This document shows, piece after piece, positions 1 through 8,903 of a stretch of 64,000 nt of DNA. The stretch is taken from assembly GCF_025847205.1 (NCBI RefSeq), contig NZ_JAOYTH010000002.1, positions 62,001 through 126,000 of the forward strand. Direction: 5' to 3'. A program made the translations under genes and the position numbers. This DNA comes from Pararhizobium sp. YC-54 (GTDB taxonomy: Bacteria; Pseudomonadota; Alphaproteobacteria; Rhizobiales; Rhizobiaceae). Within the stretch, counting starts at the first letter, position 1. Each line of letters starts with the position of its first letter. The notes under the pieces are model-generated. The model made no database searches and had not been told where the DNA came from. It saw only the letters and a list, made by a program, of their open reading frames with translations.

Positions 1-1782
1 CTCGTCTATGAGGAAGGCAGCCTGATCAAGCGCTCGATCCGCGACCTTTACAACAAGGATATCAGCGAGATCATCGTTGCCGGCGAGGAAGGCTACAAGG
101 AAGCCAAGGGCTTCATGAAGATGCTGATGCCGAGCCACGCCAAGGTGGTTCAGCCCTACCGCGACGTGCATCCGATCTTCTCGCGCTCGGGCATCGAAGC
201 CCAGCTCGACCGCATGCTGGTGCCGCAGGTAACGCTGAAATCGGGCGGTTACATCATCATCAACCAGACCGAAGCGCTGGTTGCCATCGACGTCAACTCG
301 GGCCGTTCGACCCGCGAACACTCGATCGAGGACACAGCCCTCCAGACCAACCTCGAAGCCGCCGAAGAAGTCGCCCGCCAGCTGCGCCTGCGCGACCTTG
401 CCGGCCTCGTGGTCGTCGACTTCATCGACATGGAAGAAAAGCGCAACAACCGCGCCGTCGAGAAGCGTCTGAAGGATCACCTCAAGAACGACCGCGCCCG
501 CATCCAGGTCGGCCGCATCTCGCATTTCGGCCTGCTTGAAATGTCGCGCCAGCGTATTCGCGCCTCGGTGCTGGAATCGACGATGCAGGTCTGCTCGCAT
601 TGCAACGGCACGGGCCATGTGCGTTCGCAGTCCTCCGTAGCCCTGCATGTCCTGCGCGGCGTCGAAGAATATCTGCTGAAGAACACCACGCACAACATCA
701 CCGTGCGCACGACGCCGGATATCGCGCTGTACCTCCTCAACCACAAGCGCGGCACGATCGTCGATTATGAAGAGCGTTTCGGCGTTCAGATCATCGTCGA
801 GGCGGACGCCCATGTCGGCGCCCAGCATTTTGCCATCGATCGTGGCGAAGCCGTCGAAAATCCGGTGAAGATCGAGCAGATCATCCAGTTCGAACCGGAA
901 ATCGACGAGGACGACGATATCGTCATCGAAGAGGATATCGAAGACGACGAAGAACTCCTGGTCGAAGCCAAGCCGGAACGCGCAGAGCGGGCCGAGCGCA
1001 GCGAACGGGCACCTGCCGAGCAGAGTGACGAACAGGGTAATCGCAAGCGCAAGCGCCGCCGGCGCCGGCGTGGTGGCCGCCCGGGTGGTGACCAGGGTGC
1101 TGAAGCCGGTGCACGTTCCGATGACGCGTCCGATGAGGATGGCGACGAAGACGAAGCCGATGACATTGCCGCACAGGCCGGTGGCGAAGACGCACAGGAC
1201 GCACAGGACGTGGGCCTGAGCGAAGAAGAACGCCAGAAGCGCAAGCGCCGCCGCCGCGGCAAGCGCGGCGGCCGCCGCAACCGTCCGGACGAGGCAGAAG
1301 GTGAAAACCTGGCAGCCGACGGCGAAACCGGTGGCGAGGAAGCCTCACCGGGCGAACCGGAAGCACCAGCTGCCGCCGCAGCCGAAGAGGTGGTTTCAGC
1401 CGTTGCCGTCGAGGACATCGCTGAAGCTCCCGTCGTTGCCGAGGAAGATGTGAAGCCGGCCAAGCCGAAGCGCAGCCGCAAGAAGGCCGTTGCTGCCGCC
1501 GAAGTGGCAGTCGCCGAGGAAGCACCTGTCGCGACCGCCGATGCGGATGCCCAGGCGGCCATCGAAGCAAAGCCGGAAGCGGAAGCTATCGTCGAAGAAC
1601 CGGCCGTCGAAAAGGCTGCCGCAGCCCTCGAAGAGACGAAGCCGGTACGCGCCAACCGCGATATCGAAACGATCGCCAGCGAGCCGGTGGTCAAGTCGTC
1701 CACCGTCAAGAAGGACGAAGGCGACGCCGAGCCGGAAAAGCCCAAGAAGGGCGGCTGGTGGCAGAAGCGCGGCTTCTTCTGA
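1..1782 (+). CDS. rne: Ribonuclease E, C-terminal part (5' end outside window)
   Basis: The endoribonuclease that organises the RNA degradosome and matures rRNA and decays mRNA. The frame is open from base 1, so the N-terminal S1 region is missing; 593 codons are present. The catalytic core shows the two metal-binding aspartates in AIDVNSGR (about 290-313) and VVDFIDM (about 415-435), and the zinc-link CSHCNGTGH (about 592-618) that joins subunits. After about base 900 the protein turns into a long acidic/Ala-rich disordered scaffold with two arginine-rich blocks (about 1039-1086 and 1231-1290), typical RNA-binding patches. It ends in GGWWQKRGFF; in Caulobacter a C-terminal GWW motif docks PNPase, so the same role is inferred here. 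A terminator follows the stop. Confidence 0.96.
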   Translation, partial: LVYEEGSLIKRSIRDLYNKDISEIIVAGEEGYKEAKGFMKMLMPSHAKVVQPYRDVHPIFSRSGIEAQLDRMLVPQVTLKSGGYIIINQTEALVAIDVNSGRSTREHSIEDTALQTNLEAAEEVARQLRLRDLAGLVVVDFIDMEEKRNNRAVEKRLKDHLKNDRARIQVGRISHFGLLEMSRQRIRASVLESTMQVCSHCNGTGHVRSQSSVALHVLRGVEEYLLKNTTHNITVRTTPDIALYLLNHKRGTIVDYEERFGVQIIVEADAHVGAQHFAIDRGEAVENPVKIEQIIQFEPEIDEDDDIVIEEDIEDDEELLVEAKPERAERAERSERAPAEQSDEQGNRKRKRRRRRRGGRPGGDQGAEAGARSDDASDEDGDEDEADDIAAQAGGEDAQDAQDVGLSEEERQKRKRRRRGKRGGRRNRPDEAEGENLAADGETGGEEASPGEPEAPAAAAAEEVVSAVAVEDIAEAPVVAEEDVKPAKPKRSRKKAVAAAEVAVAEEAPVATADADAQAAIEAKPEAEAIVEEPAVEKAAAALEETKPVRANRDIETIASEPVVKSSTVKKDEGDAEPEKPKKGGWWQKRGFF

Positions 1783-1810
1783 GCCGGAACTGACAGCTAA
1801 GACACGAAAA

Positions 1811-1839
1811 AACCGGCCAAGCGATTGGCCGGTTTTTTT
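1811..1839 (+). terminator. Rho-independent terminator of rne
   Basis: Perfect 10-bp stem (AACCGGCCAA / TTGGCCGGTT) with a 4-base loop, followed by a run of T, 28 bases after the rne stop codon. Confidence 0.85.
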
Positions 1840-1946
1840 CATTTTGAGGCCTGTTCCATAAGGAACTGCGAAAATATCGAAACTGCAGCAGATTGTGCTC
1901 CGCTGGACGAGATGGGCTCGTCCGGCATCAGCCAGAGGAGGCAATC

Positions 1947-2162
1947 ATGCGACGTATTCTTGTCGCAGCGGCGCTTGTCGCCATACCCACGATTTCGCTT
2001 GCAGCAACGTCCCAGGCCGGCGGCAAGAGCCGTCAGCGCTACAATGATTTTTACTACGGCAGCTATGACACGGCCTTTGAGCCGGTCTGCGTGATCAAGA
2101 CAGTCCGCAGGACGGACCAACAGGGCGCTGCTGTTGTCAAGATGATCCGCATCTGCCGCTGA
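1947..2162 (+). CDS. Small exported protein of unknown function
   Basis: A 71-residue protein that I do not recognise as a named family. The ATG is chosen because AGAGGAG lies 6 bases upstream. The first 23 residues form a signal peptide (MRRILVAAALVAIPTISLA, then AA). The mature part is basic, begins with SQAGGKSRQRYNDFYYGSYD, and contains two cysteines (in PVCVIK and the last residues IRICR) that could form a disulfide in the periplasm. It is a monocistronic gene between the rne terminator and a convergent aminotransferase gene. Small exported proteins of this kind are common in rhizobia, but nothing here shows a function. Confidence 0.7.
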   Translation: MRRILVAAALVAIPTISLAATSQAGGKSRQRYNDFYYGSYDTAFEPVCVIKTVRRTDQQGAAVVKMIRICR

Positions 2163-2305
2163 GGCAGGCATTTTGAACTGATCGCCTGTGTGTGCGCGTC
2201 TGTTGGGCGCGCATGAACTCACCGTCAATCCGCTTCACAAGCTGATTCACGGCCATCACAGATCGATTCCGGAAAAGCACTTAACTGACTGATATCGCTA
2301 TAGAA

Positions 2306-3469
2306 TCACGCCAGCCAGCGGGCGACGCGGTCCATCGCTTCAACCATGTCGGCCTCTGCTCCCGCATAGGAAAACCGCATCGCGCGGTGGCCTTCGAGCG
2401 GATCGAAATCCAGCCCCGGCGTTGCCGCGACGTTGATCTCGGCCAGCATCTTGCGGGCAAACTCCATGCTGTCATTGGTGAAACGGCTGACATCAGCATA
2501 GGCGTAGAAGGCACCGTCCATCGGCGAGGCGATGGAAAAGCCGATCTCCGGCAGGCGCTTCAGCAGGAGATCGCGGTTGGCGGCATAGGATGCCTTGTAG
2601 ACATCGAGTTCGGCTTCGCAGCCGAGTGCTGCTTCCGCGGCGATCTGCGACAGTTCCGGCGGTGAGATATAGAGGCTCTGGGCAATCCGCTCGAAGGCGC
2701 GGACCTGGGCCTCCGGCAGCACCATCCAGCCGATCCGCCAACCGGTCATGCAATAATACTTCGAGAACGAATTGATGATGACGGCCTCATCGGTCACCGC
2801 CAGAGCCGTCGTCTCTTCGCCGGCAAATGTCAGACCGTGATAGATCTCGTCTGAGATGAAGGCGATATCGTTGTCATGGCAGTAGTCGGCGAGCGCCTTC
2901 AGCCCTGCCCTGCCTGTCACCGTGCCCGTCGGATTGGCCGGGCTTGCAAGCAGAACACCGTTCAGCCGTTTGCCGGCTTTTGCCGCAGCAGCCTCCAGGT
3001 TCTGCGGCGTCAGCGTAAAGCCGCTTTCGGCATCTGCCTCGACCTCGATGACGGTCAGGCCGAGGGCTGCCAGGATGTTGCGGTAGGCCGGGTAGCCCGG
3101 GCGGGCGATGGCGACACAATCGCCGGGATCGAACAGCGCCAGAAATGCCAGATTGAAGCCTGCCGATGATCCCGTCGTCACCGCAACGCGCTGAGGATCA
3201 ATGTCGATGCCATAGCGCGTGCGATAATGCCGGGCGATCGCCATCCTGAGCGACGCGGTTCCGAGCGCATCGGTGTAACCGAGACGGCCATGGCCAAGCG
3301 CCGTTCGTGCGGCCTCCAATGCCGCCTTCGGTGCAGGATGGCTCGGCTGGCCGACCGCCATGGAGATGACCGGATAACCGGCTTCGCGGCGCTTGGTGGC
3401 TTCTGCCAGAACGTCCATGGCATGGAACGGTTCGACGGAGCTGCGTACGGAAAGAGGCTTCAACGGCAC
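2306..3469 (-). CDS. Class I/II pyridoxal-phosphate aminotransferase
   Basis: Fold-type I aminotransferase, probably acting on an aspartate-like or aromatic amino acid; the substrate cannot be read from sequence. The PLP lysine is in SFSKYYCMTGWRIG, with ASPANPTGT (cofactor Asn), ISDEIYHGL (Asp/Tyr contacting the pyridine ring) and the carboxylate-binding arginine in MRFSYAG near the C-terminus. The frame stays open up to a GTG at 3571 (421 aa), but the extra residues look non-coding. The family normally begins just before the LKPLSVRSSVEPFHAMD block, so I prefer the GTG at 3469 (387 aa), although its Shine-Dalgarno GAGGA is very close. It is divergent from the DsbA-like gene. Confidence 0.88.
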   Translation of the reverse strand: MPLKPLSVRSSVEPFHAMDVLAEATKRREAGYPVISMAVGQPSHPAPKAALEAARTALGHGRLGYTDALGTASLRMAIARHYRTRYGIDIDPQRVAVTTGSSAGFNLAFLALFDPGDCVAIARPGYPAYRNILAALGLTVIEVEADAESGFTLTPQNLEAAAAKAGKRLNGVLLASPANPTGTVTGRAGLKALADYCHDNDIAFISDEIYHGLTFAGEETTALAVTDEAVIINSFSKYYCMTGWRIGWMVLPEAQVRAFERIAQSLYISPPELSQIAAEAALGCEAELDVYKASYAANRDLLLKRLPEIGFSIASPMDGAFYAYADVSRFTNDSMEFARKMLAEINVAATPGLDFDPLEGHRAMRFSYAGAEADMVEAMDRVARWLA

Positions 3470-3683
3470 ATCCTCGATATTTTTGACGTGACAGGCATGT
3501 GCCTGATCGCAAAGGCCTTCACAAGTGCGCGAGCGCCGCATTTCCGCCGATTTTGCGGTTTCGTTTGGCACCGCGCCGCCCTATGGTCGGTAACGATATT
3601 CTGTTGTCCTTCAAACAAGCCTGTTGACGCGGCCTTAGCACTTGAACGACAGACTGCAGCAACGAAAGACAACGAGGACCAAC

Positions 3684-4451
3684 ATGGCATTCAACGCTCG
3701 AAAGATCATCGCCGCTTCGCTCATGCTTTTGACGGCGAGTGCTGCGGCTTCTCCGGCAGCCTATGCGCTGGATGCCAAGCAGAAGCAGGAAATCGGCGAT
3801 TTCATCAAGGAATACCTTGTCGCCAATCCGGAAATCCTGCTCGAAGCCCAGCAGGCGCTGAAGAAGAAGCAGGCCGACGAACAGATGGCGCAGGCGCAGG
3901 CCGCCATTACCGACAATGAAAAGGCGATTTTCCAGTCGCCCTACGACGTCACGCTCGGCAATCCCAATGGCGACGTCACCATCGTCGAGTTCTACGACTA
4001 CAATTGCGGCTACTGCAAGCGCGCCCTGTCCGACATGGAAACCATTCTCGAAAAGGACAAGAATGTCCGTTTCGTCCTGAAGGAACTACCGATCCTCGGG
4101 CCGGATTCGATGGCCGCGCACAAGGTCAGCACCGCATTCAGGGCAATCGCACCGGAAAAATACGGTGATTTCCATCGCAAGCTGCTCGGCGGCGAGGATC
4201 GCGCCAACGAAGAGACGGCGATGGCCGTTGCCACCGGTCTTGGCGTTTCCGAGGCGGACCTGCGCAAGAAGATGGCCGAGAACACCCAGGACGACGCCGT
4301 CAGGCAAGTCTATACGCTTGCCAACGATCTCGGCATCACCGGTACGCCGTCCTACGTCGTCGGCAAGGAAGCCGTTTATGGCGCCGTCGGTGCCGAAGAA
4401 ATTGAAACGAAGGTCACCAACGTCCGTACCTGCGGCAAGACCGTCTGCTAA
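3684..4451 (+). CDS. DsbA-family thiol:disulfide oxidoreductase (Com1-like)
   Basis: Exported thioredoxin-fold protein that should make or shuffle disulfides in the periplasm. The ATG follows AACGAGGA by 5 bases. Residues 1-28 are a signal peptide ending at AYA; about 30-80 is a charged helical region typical of Com1/ScsC-like members; the active site is C108-G-Y-C111, with the cis-proline loop GTPSYV (T221-P222). The C-terminus has a second cysteine pair (C250 and C255, in CGKTVC), which is not part of the basic DsbA fold and may form a structural or regulatory disulfide. It stands alone, 127 bases before aroQ. Confidence 0.92.
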   Translation: MAFNARKIIAASLMLLTASAAASPAAYALDAKQKQEIGDFIKEYLVANPEILLEAQQALKKKQADEQMAQAQAAITDNEKAIFQSPYDVTLGNPNGDVTIVEFYDYNCGYCKRALSDMETILEKDKNVRFVLKELPILGPDSMAAHKVSTAFRAIAPEKYGDFHRKLLGGEDRANEETAMAVATGLGVSEADLRKKMAENTQDDAVRQVYTLANDLGITGTPSYVVGKEAVYGAVGAEEIETKVTNVRTCGKTVC

Positions 4452-4578
4452 GCCTGATTTTTTTTGGGCAAAGCTATGCGTTATGGCTTGTGGACAAATG
4501 CCGAGGGGGGCCAAAGGGCTTTTCCTTGGCAGTCCGCCGGTCTATAGGTAGCGCTCGATTATCGGACCGGATCCCCTT

Positions 4579-5025
4579 ATGCCATCGACCATTTTCGTGC
4601 TGAACGGCCCCAACCTCAACGCGCTCGGAAAACGCGAGCCCGGTATTTATGGGACCCTGACACTGGCCGACATCGAAGCGATGTGCGTCGAGCATGGCAA
4701 TCTTCTCGGCCTCAATGTCGTCTGCCGCCAGAGCAATCATGAAGGCGATCTCGTCGACTGGTTCCATGAGGCAGGCGGCGTGGCACAGGGCGTCGTCATC
4801 AATGCCGGCGCCTACACCCATACATCGATCGCACTGCACGATGCGGCAAAGGCGATCGGCATTCCGGTCGTCGAGGTGCATCTTTCCAACGTGCATGCCC
4901 GCGAGGAATTCCGGCACAAATCGATGCTGGCACCTGCCGCCAAAGGCGTCATCTGCGGTTTCGGAGCCGACAGTTACATTCTGGCGCTCAATGCGCTAAA
5001 GACACTCACACAACACACGAAATAA
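4579..5025 (+). CDS. aroQ: Type II 3-dehydroquinate dehydratase
   Basis: Converts 3-dehydroquinate to 3-dehydroshikimate in the shikimate pathway (cytoplasmic dodecamer in this family). At 148 residues it has the normal length. Signature blocks are present: FVLNGPNLNALGKREPGIYG with catalytic Tyr24 and Arg19, RQSNHEGDLVDW, INAGAYTHTSIAL (Asn75 region), and EVHLSNVHAREEFR with catalytic His101. It is followed after 23 bases by accB, an arrangement common in alphaproteobacteria, so it probably shares the transcript with accB-accC. Confidence 0.97.
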   Translation: MPSTIFVLNGPNLNALGKREPGIYGTLTLADIEAMCVEHGNLLGLNVVCRQSNHEGDLVDWFHEAGGVAQGVVINAGAYTHTSIALHDAAKAIGIPVVEVHLSNVHAREEFRHKSMLAPAAKGVICGFGADSYILALNALKTLTQHTK

Positions 5026-5048
5026 AAAGAACACGAGGCTCATATCCC

Positions 5049-5510
5049 ATGGCTGACAAGAAACCCGGCATCGACCAGACGCTGATCCGCGATCTCGCCA
5101 ACATCCTGAACGAAACCGATCTCACCGAAATCGAAGTGGAACAGGACGACCTGCGTATCCGCGTTTCGCGCGCCGGTACGCCGCAATACGTGTCGGCTCC
5201 GGTTCCGGCCGCAGCACCGGTTCAGATCGCCGCCGGCGTTGCCGCGGTCTCGGCTGTCGAAACAGCAAGAACCTCCAAGAATGCCCTCACTGCACCGATG
5301 GTTGGCACGGCCTACCTGTCGCCGGCCCCCGGCTCGCGTCCGTTCGTTGAAGTCGGTGCCACCGTCAAGGAAGGCCAGACCATCCTGATCATCGAAGCCA
5401 TGAAGACGATGAACCAGATCCCGGCGCCGCGCTCCGGCAAGGTCATCGAAATCCTCGTTGAAGACGGCGCACCGGTTGAATACGGCGAAGCGCTTGTTGT
5501 CATCGAATAG
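5049..5510 (+). CDS. accB: Biotin carboxyl carrier protein of acetyl-CoA carboxylase
   Basis: Carries biotin between the biotin carboxylase and carboxyltransferase halves of acetyl-CoA carboxylase. There is an N-terminal helical domain (1-45), an Ala/Pro/Val-rich flexible linker (about 46-75) and the biotinyl domain with EAMKTMN, where Lys119 is the biotinylation site. The protruding-thumb segment typical of AccB (SPAPGSRPF) is present. GAGG precedes the ATG. accC starts 9 bases after the stop. The ligase that would biotinylate it, BirA, is in the same window at 49.2 kb. Confidence 0.97.
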   Translation: MADKKPGIDQTLIRDLANILNETDLTEIEVEQDDLRIRVSRAGTPQYVSAPVPAAAPVQIAAGVAAVSAVETARTSKNALTAPMVGTAYLSPAPGSRPFVEVGATVKEGQTILIIEAMKTMNQIPAPRSGKVIEILVEDGAPVEYGEALVVIE

Positions 5511-5519
5511 GCCGCGCAG

Positions 5520-6863
5520 ATGATTTCAAAGATCCTCATTGCCAATCGCGGCGAAATCGCCCTTAGGGTCCTGCGCGCCTGCAAGGAACTTGGCATCGCG
5601 ACGGTCGCGGTTCACTCGACCGCCGACGCCAATGCGATGCATGTGCGGCTGGCTGACGAGAGCGTCTGCATCGGCCCGCCGCCTTCGCGCGACAGCTACC
5701 TCAACATCCATCAGATCGTCGCGGCCTGCGAGATCACCGGCGCCGACGCCGTGCATCCCGGCTACGGATTCCTGTCGGAAAATGCCAAGTTCGCAGACAT
5801 TCTTGACGCGCACGGCATCACCTTTATCGGGCCGACCGCCGATCACATCCGCATCATGGGTGACAAGATCACGGCAAAGGAAACGGCAAAGGCACTGGGC
5901 ATTCCGGTTGTTCCCGGTTCCGCTGGCGAAGTGAAGCCGGAGAACGCGCTCGAGATCGCCCGCGAAATCGGCTTCCCCGTGCTGATCAAGGCCACCGCCG
6001 GCGGCGGCGGTCGCGGCATGAAGGTTGCAAAGAACGAGGAAGAATTGTCTGAGGCGGTTTCCACGGCCCGTTCCGAGGCCCTTGCCGCTTTCGGCAACGA
6101 TGCCGTCTATATGGAAAAGTACCTCGGCAAGCCGCGCCACATCGAGGTCCAGATCGTCGGTGACGGCGAAGGCAATGCCATTCACCTCGGCGAACGCGAC
6201 TGCTCTTTGCAGCGCCGCCACCAGAAGGTCTGGGAAGAAGCCAACTCGCCGGCACTCAACGTCGAGCAGCGGATGAAGATCGGCGAAATCTGCGCCGATG
6301 CCATGCGCAAGCTGAAATATCGCGGCGCCGGCACGATCGAATTCCTCTACGAAAACGGCGAGTTCTTCTTCATCGAGATGAACACCCGCCTGCAGGTCGA
6401 GCATCCGATCACCGAAGCCATCACCGGCATCGACCTGGTGCACGAGCAGATCCGCGTCGCTTCCGGCGGTGGCCTCTCGGTGACGCAGGACGAGATCGTC
6501 TTTTCCGGCCATGCCATCGAATGCCGCATCAATGCCGAGGATGCGCGCACCTTCGTGCCGTCCCCCGGCACGATCACGCATTTCCATGCGCCGGGCGGCC
6601 TTGGCGTTCGCGTCGATTCAGGCGCCTATCAGGGCTACAAGATCCCGCCCTATTACGACAGCCTGATCGGCAAGCTGATCGTGCATGGACGCACCCGCGT
6701 CGAATGCATGATGCGCCTGCGCCGCGTGCTGGATGAATTCGTCATCGACGGTATCAAGACGACCTTGCCTCTGTTCCAGGACCTGATCAACAATCAGGAT
6801 ATCGCCAATGGTGACTACGACATCCATTGGCTGGAAAACTATCTGGCCAAGACGGCCGAATGA
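5520..6863 (+). CDS. accC: Biotin carboxylase subunit of acetyl-CoA carboxylase
   Basis: ATP-dependent carboxylation of AccB-bound biotin, the first half of malonyl-CoA synthesis. 447 residues, full length. Visible: the N-terminal preATP-grasp domain (ILIANRGEIALRVLRA), the glycine-rich ATP loop KATAGGGGRGMK (about 158-169), the ATP-grasp metal/bicarbonate site EMNTRLQVEHPITE (about 287-300), and the C-terminal domain with YYDSLIGKLIVHG. It follows accB by 9 bases and precedes aat by 8 bases, so the three are likely one operon. Confidence 0.97.
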   Translation: MISKILIANRGEIALRVLRACKELGIATVAVHSTADANAMHVRLADESVCIGPPPSRDSYLNIHQIVAACEITGADAVHPGYGFLSENAKFADILDAHGITFIGPTADHIRIMGDKITAKETAKALGIPVVPGSAGEVKPENALEIAREIGFPVLIKATAGGGGRGMKVAKNEEELSEAVSTARSEALAAFGNDAVYMEKYLGKPRHIEVQIVGDGEGNAIHLGERDCSLQRRHQKVWEEANSPALNVEQRMKIGEICADAMRKLKYRGAGTIEFLYENGEFFFIEMNTRLQVEHPITEAITGIDLVHEQIRVASGGGLSVTQDEIVFSGHAIECRINAEDARTFVPSPGTITHFHAPGGLGVRVDSGAYQGYKIPPYYDSLIGKLIVHGRTRVECMMRLRRVLDEFVIDGIKTTLPLFQDLINNQDIANGDYDIHWLENYLAKTAE

Positions 6864-6871
6864 GGTTTTAA

Positions 6872-7486
6872 ATGAAAGGGACCCGCAGCAGGCAGCCGGA
6901 CATTACACCGGATTTGCTGTTGCGGGCCTATTCCATCGGCCTGTTCCCGATGGCCGACAGCGCCGACGATCCCGAACTCTTCTGGGTCGAGCCTGAACTG
7001 CGCGGTATCATCCCGCTCGACAATTTCCACATTTCCAAGAGCCTTGCAAAAGCCGTTCGGCGCGCGCCGTTCGATATCCGCTACGACACCGCCTTCGAAC
7101 AGGTGATGGAGGGCTGTGCTGCCCCTGCCCCGGACCGGCCGACAACCTGGATCAATGCCAAGATCCGCTCGCTCTATGCGACGCTGCATCGCATGGGCCA
7201 CGCGCATTGCGTGGAAGCCTGGGAGGGCGACGAGCTGGTCGGTGGCCTCTACGGCGTCTCGCTCGGCTCGGCCTTCTTCGGTGAAAGCATGTTTTCGCGC
7301 CGCACCGATGCTTCGAAGATCTGCCTCGTGCATCTGGTTGAGCGCCTGCGCAAACAGGGCTTCGTCCTGCTCGATACCCAGTTCACCACCGAGCACCTGA
7401 AAAATTTCGGCGCGATCGACGTGCCGAAATCGCGCTATGAAAAGATGCTGGCGCGCGCCATCGCCACGCCCCATCTGAAGTTCTAG
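6872..7486 (+). CDS. aat: Leucyl/phenylalanyl-tRNA--protein transferase
   Basis: Adds Leu or Phe to the N-terminus of proteins beginning with Arg or Lys, marking them for ClpAP (the bacterial N-end rule). 204 residues with the family blocks [68 protein letters not shown] and [16 protein letters not shown]. It starts 8 bases after accC, probably co-transcribed. The stop codon directly touches an inverted-repeat element (from 7485) that may act as the operon end. Confidence 0.96.
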   Translation: MKGTRSRQPDITPDLLLRAYSIGLFPMADSADDPELFWVEPELRGIIPLDNFHISKSLAKAVRRAPFDIRYDTAFEQVMEGCAAPAPDRPTTWINAKIRSLYATLHRMGHAHCVEAWEGDELVGGLYGVSLGSAFFGESMFSRRTDASKICLVHLVERLRKQGFVLLDTQFTTEHLKNFGAIDVPKSRYEKMLARAIATPHLKF

Positions 7487-7756
7487 AGCGCTTCATCTTT
7501 AAACGGACGCATTCTGCCGGAAGGAATTTCGGCCAGGACCAAGGCGGTTGGCGAAGAGCGCAGCCGAAGCTGCGGTCGAGACGGCAGCCGCCGGTGATGG
7601 CCGAAATTCATCCGGCCCTTCGGGTTGGCTGAAAACGGCCGTCCACTGTGTCGGATGGCTTGACCGATGGGTCGGCATCGCTCGGCGCCATCCTTCGTGT
7701 GGAACCGGCCGTTTTGAGCCAACAGAATCGCTTCCGTTTAAAGATGAAGCGCTCTA
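7485..7756. repeat. Intergenic element bounded by a 23-bp inverted repeat
   Basis: The ends are near-perfect inverted copies: 7485-7507 (TAGAGCGCTTCATCTT then AAACGGA) and 7733-7756 (TCCGTTTAAAGATGAAGCGC then TCTA), differing by one T. Similarity continues inward more loosely (CATTCTGCCGGAAGG against CAACAGAATCGCTTCC). The 220-base interior has GC-rich segments and no credible gene; open frames running through it simply mirror the repeats. It resembles rhizobial intergenic repeat families, but I cannot count copies elsewhere. It fills the gap between aat and the convergent DUF2155 gene. Confidence 0.6.
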
Positions 7757-7772
7757 AAAATCGGGAAATCGG

Positions 7773-8225
7773 TTATTGCTTGGCCGCGGTGTCCGGCGGC
7801 GGCAGGTCGGACTTTGCCTTGCAGCTGTTCAGCCAGACGTCATAGACGGGATGCTCGACGGCATTCAGGCCCGGGCTATCGGCAAACATCCAGCCGGTGA
7901 AGATGCGGCGAATCTTGCGATCCAGCGTGATCTCGTCGACCTCGACGAACGTATCGGTCTTCGGCGCTTCGGTATCGTCGCGGCTGTAACAGACGCGCGG
8001 TGTCACCTGCAGCGCGCCGAACTGGACGGTCTCGCCGATATAGACATCGAAAGTGGTGATGCGGCCGGTGATCTTGTCGATACCGGAAAAGACGGCAACC
8101 GGATTGGTGATCCGCGCCGCGTCGGCAATGGCTGTCATGGAGACAAGCGAGGCGCTGGCAACCGCGAGCAGCGTGGCTGCCGCAAACATCCGGCGCTTTG
8201 GAATTCGCTGACTTGAAACTACCAT
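7773..8225 (-). CDS. DUF2155 domain exported protein
   Basis: 150 residues of the DUF2155 family (COG4765), found in alphaproteobacteria and often beside NDUFA12, as here. A signal peptide or membrane anchor spans about residues 11-36 (LLAVASASLVSMTAIADA). The family core follows: ITNPVAVFSGIDKITGRITTFDVYIGETVQFGALQVTPRVCYSR, with conserved cysteines in PRVCYS and LNSCKAKS, and the motif RIFTGWMFADSPGLNAVEHPVYDVW. The role is unknown; location outside the cytoplasm is inferred from the signal. The gene is downstream of the NDUFA12 gene on the same strand with a 129-base gap. Confidence 0.88.
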   Translation of the reverse strand: MVVSSQRIPKRRMFAAATLLAVASASLVSMTAIADAARITNPVAVFSGIDKITGRITTFDVYIGETVQFGALQVTPRVCYSRDDTEAPKTDTFVEVDEITLDRKIRRIFTGWMFADSPGLNAVEHPVYDVWLNSCKAKSDLPPPDTAAKQ

Positions 8226-8354
8226 TCTAACGCCCGTCTCCCGCGCGATCTCCGGCCAAGGTGCCGGGTATCAGGCGCTAAACATCAAATGTGGCCGAGG
8301 CATGGTGCCTGCGGTGCAATCAACAGTTCCAAAGAAACTGTTTGCAAATCCGGT

Positions 8355-8750
8355 TCAGGAGCGCGGCGTCCAGGCATCATAGTCGCCGGTGACGCGCGGA
8401 CGCTCGCCGGTGGCGTTGATCGAGCCCGGTGGCCGGTAGGCCTGGGCGGAGCCGGTGCCGTTTGGCTGGTGCGGCTTCTGCCACTCGCGCGGCTTGTAGC
8501 TTTCATCCGCCGGCGAAACGTCGGTGCGATGATGCATCCAGCCGTGCCAACCCGGCGGAATGGCGGAAGCGTCGGCATAACCGTTGTAGATGACCCAGCG
8601 GCGGGTGCGTCCCTCAGAGTCCTTGCCGCCCTGATAGTAGACATTGCCGGCTGCATCTTCGCCCACCCGTTTGCCGAAGCGCCAGGTGTGAAAGCGGGTG
8701 CCGATCGTCTGTCCATTCCACCAGGTAAAAATCTGCAGCAGAGACTTCAT
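8355..8750 (-). CDS. NADH:ubiquinone oxidoreductase accessory subunit NDUFA12 family
   Basis: Alphaproteobacterial homologue of the mitochondrial complex I subunit NDUFA12 (B17.2), which sits on the peripheral arm near the NuoI/NuoG region. 131 residues with the family blocks FTWWNGQTIGTRFHTWRFGKRVGEDAAGN, YYQGGKDSEGRTRRWVIYNG, ASAIPPGWHGWMHHRTD and the C-terminal YKPREWQKPHQPNGTG. I chose the ATG at 8750 because AAGGACGG lies 6-9 bases upstream and homologues begin there; a GTG 24 bases earlier is in frame. The nuo operon it should serve lies 47 kb away in this window. Confidence 0.93.
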   Translation of the reverse strand: MKSLLQIFTWWNGQTIGTRFHTWRFGKRVGEDAAGNVYYQGGKDSEGRTRRWVIYNGYADASAIPPGWHGWMHHRTDVSPADESYKPREWQKPHQPNGTGSAQAYRPPGSINATGERPRVTGDYDAWTPRS

Positions 8751-8870
8751 GATGTCCGTCCTTGACCGCGCCACAACAGGGCCGCCGGTTATGAAAATAC
8801 TACCCGCTTATGCCGCGCAGGCGATCGGTTGTCCAGTGATTCCAGCCCGCCGCCGTGCCGCTGGGCGGGC

Positions 8871-8903
8871 AAAAAGCCGCATGTCAGGTCTGCAGCGGCT
8901 TTT
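8871..8903 (-). terminator. Terminator downstream of gatB-GNAT
   Basis: On the minus strand a 9-bp stem (AAAAGCCGC / GCGGCTTTT) with a 14-base loop ends in five T. The stem overlaps the last codons and stop of the GNAT gene, so it marks the end of the gatB transcript. Confidence 0.6.

Noticed and set aside
7548..7757. Short open frames inside the inverted-repeat element
   Set aside because: Frames on both strands end in the same residues because the repeat ends are inverted copies; no ribosome binding site.
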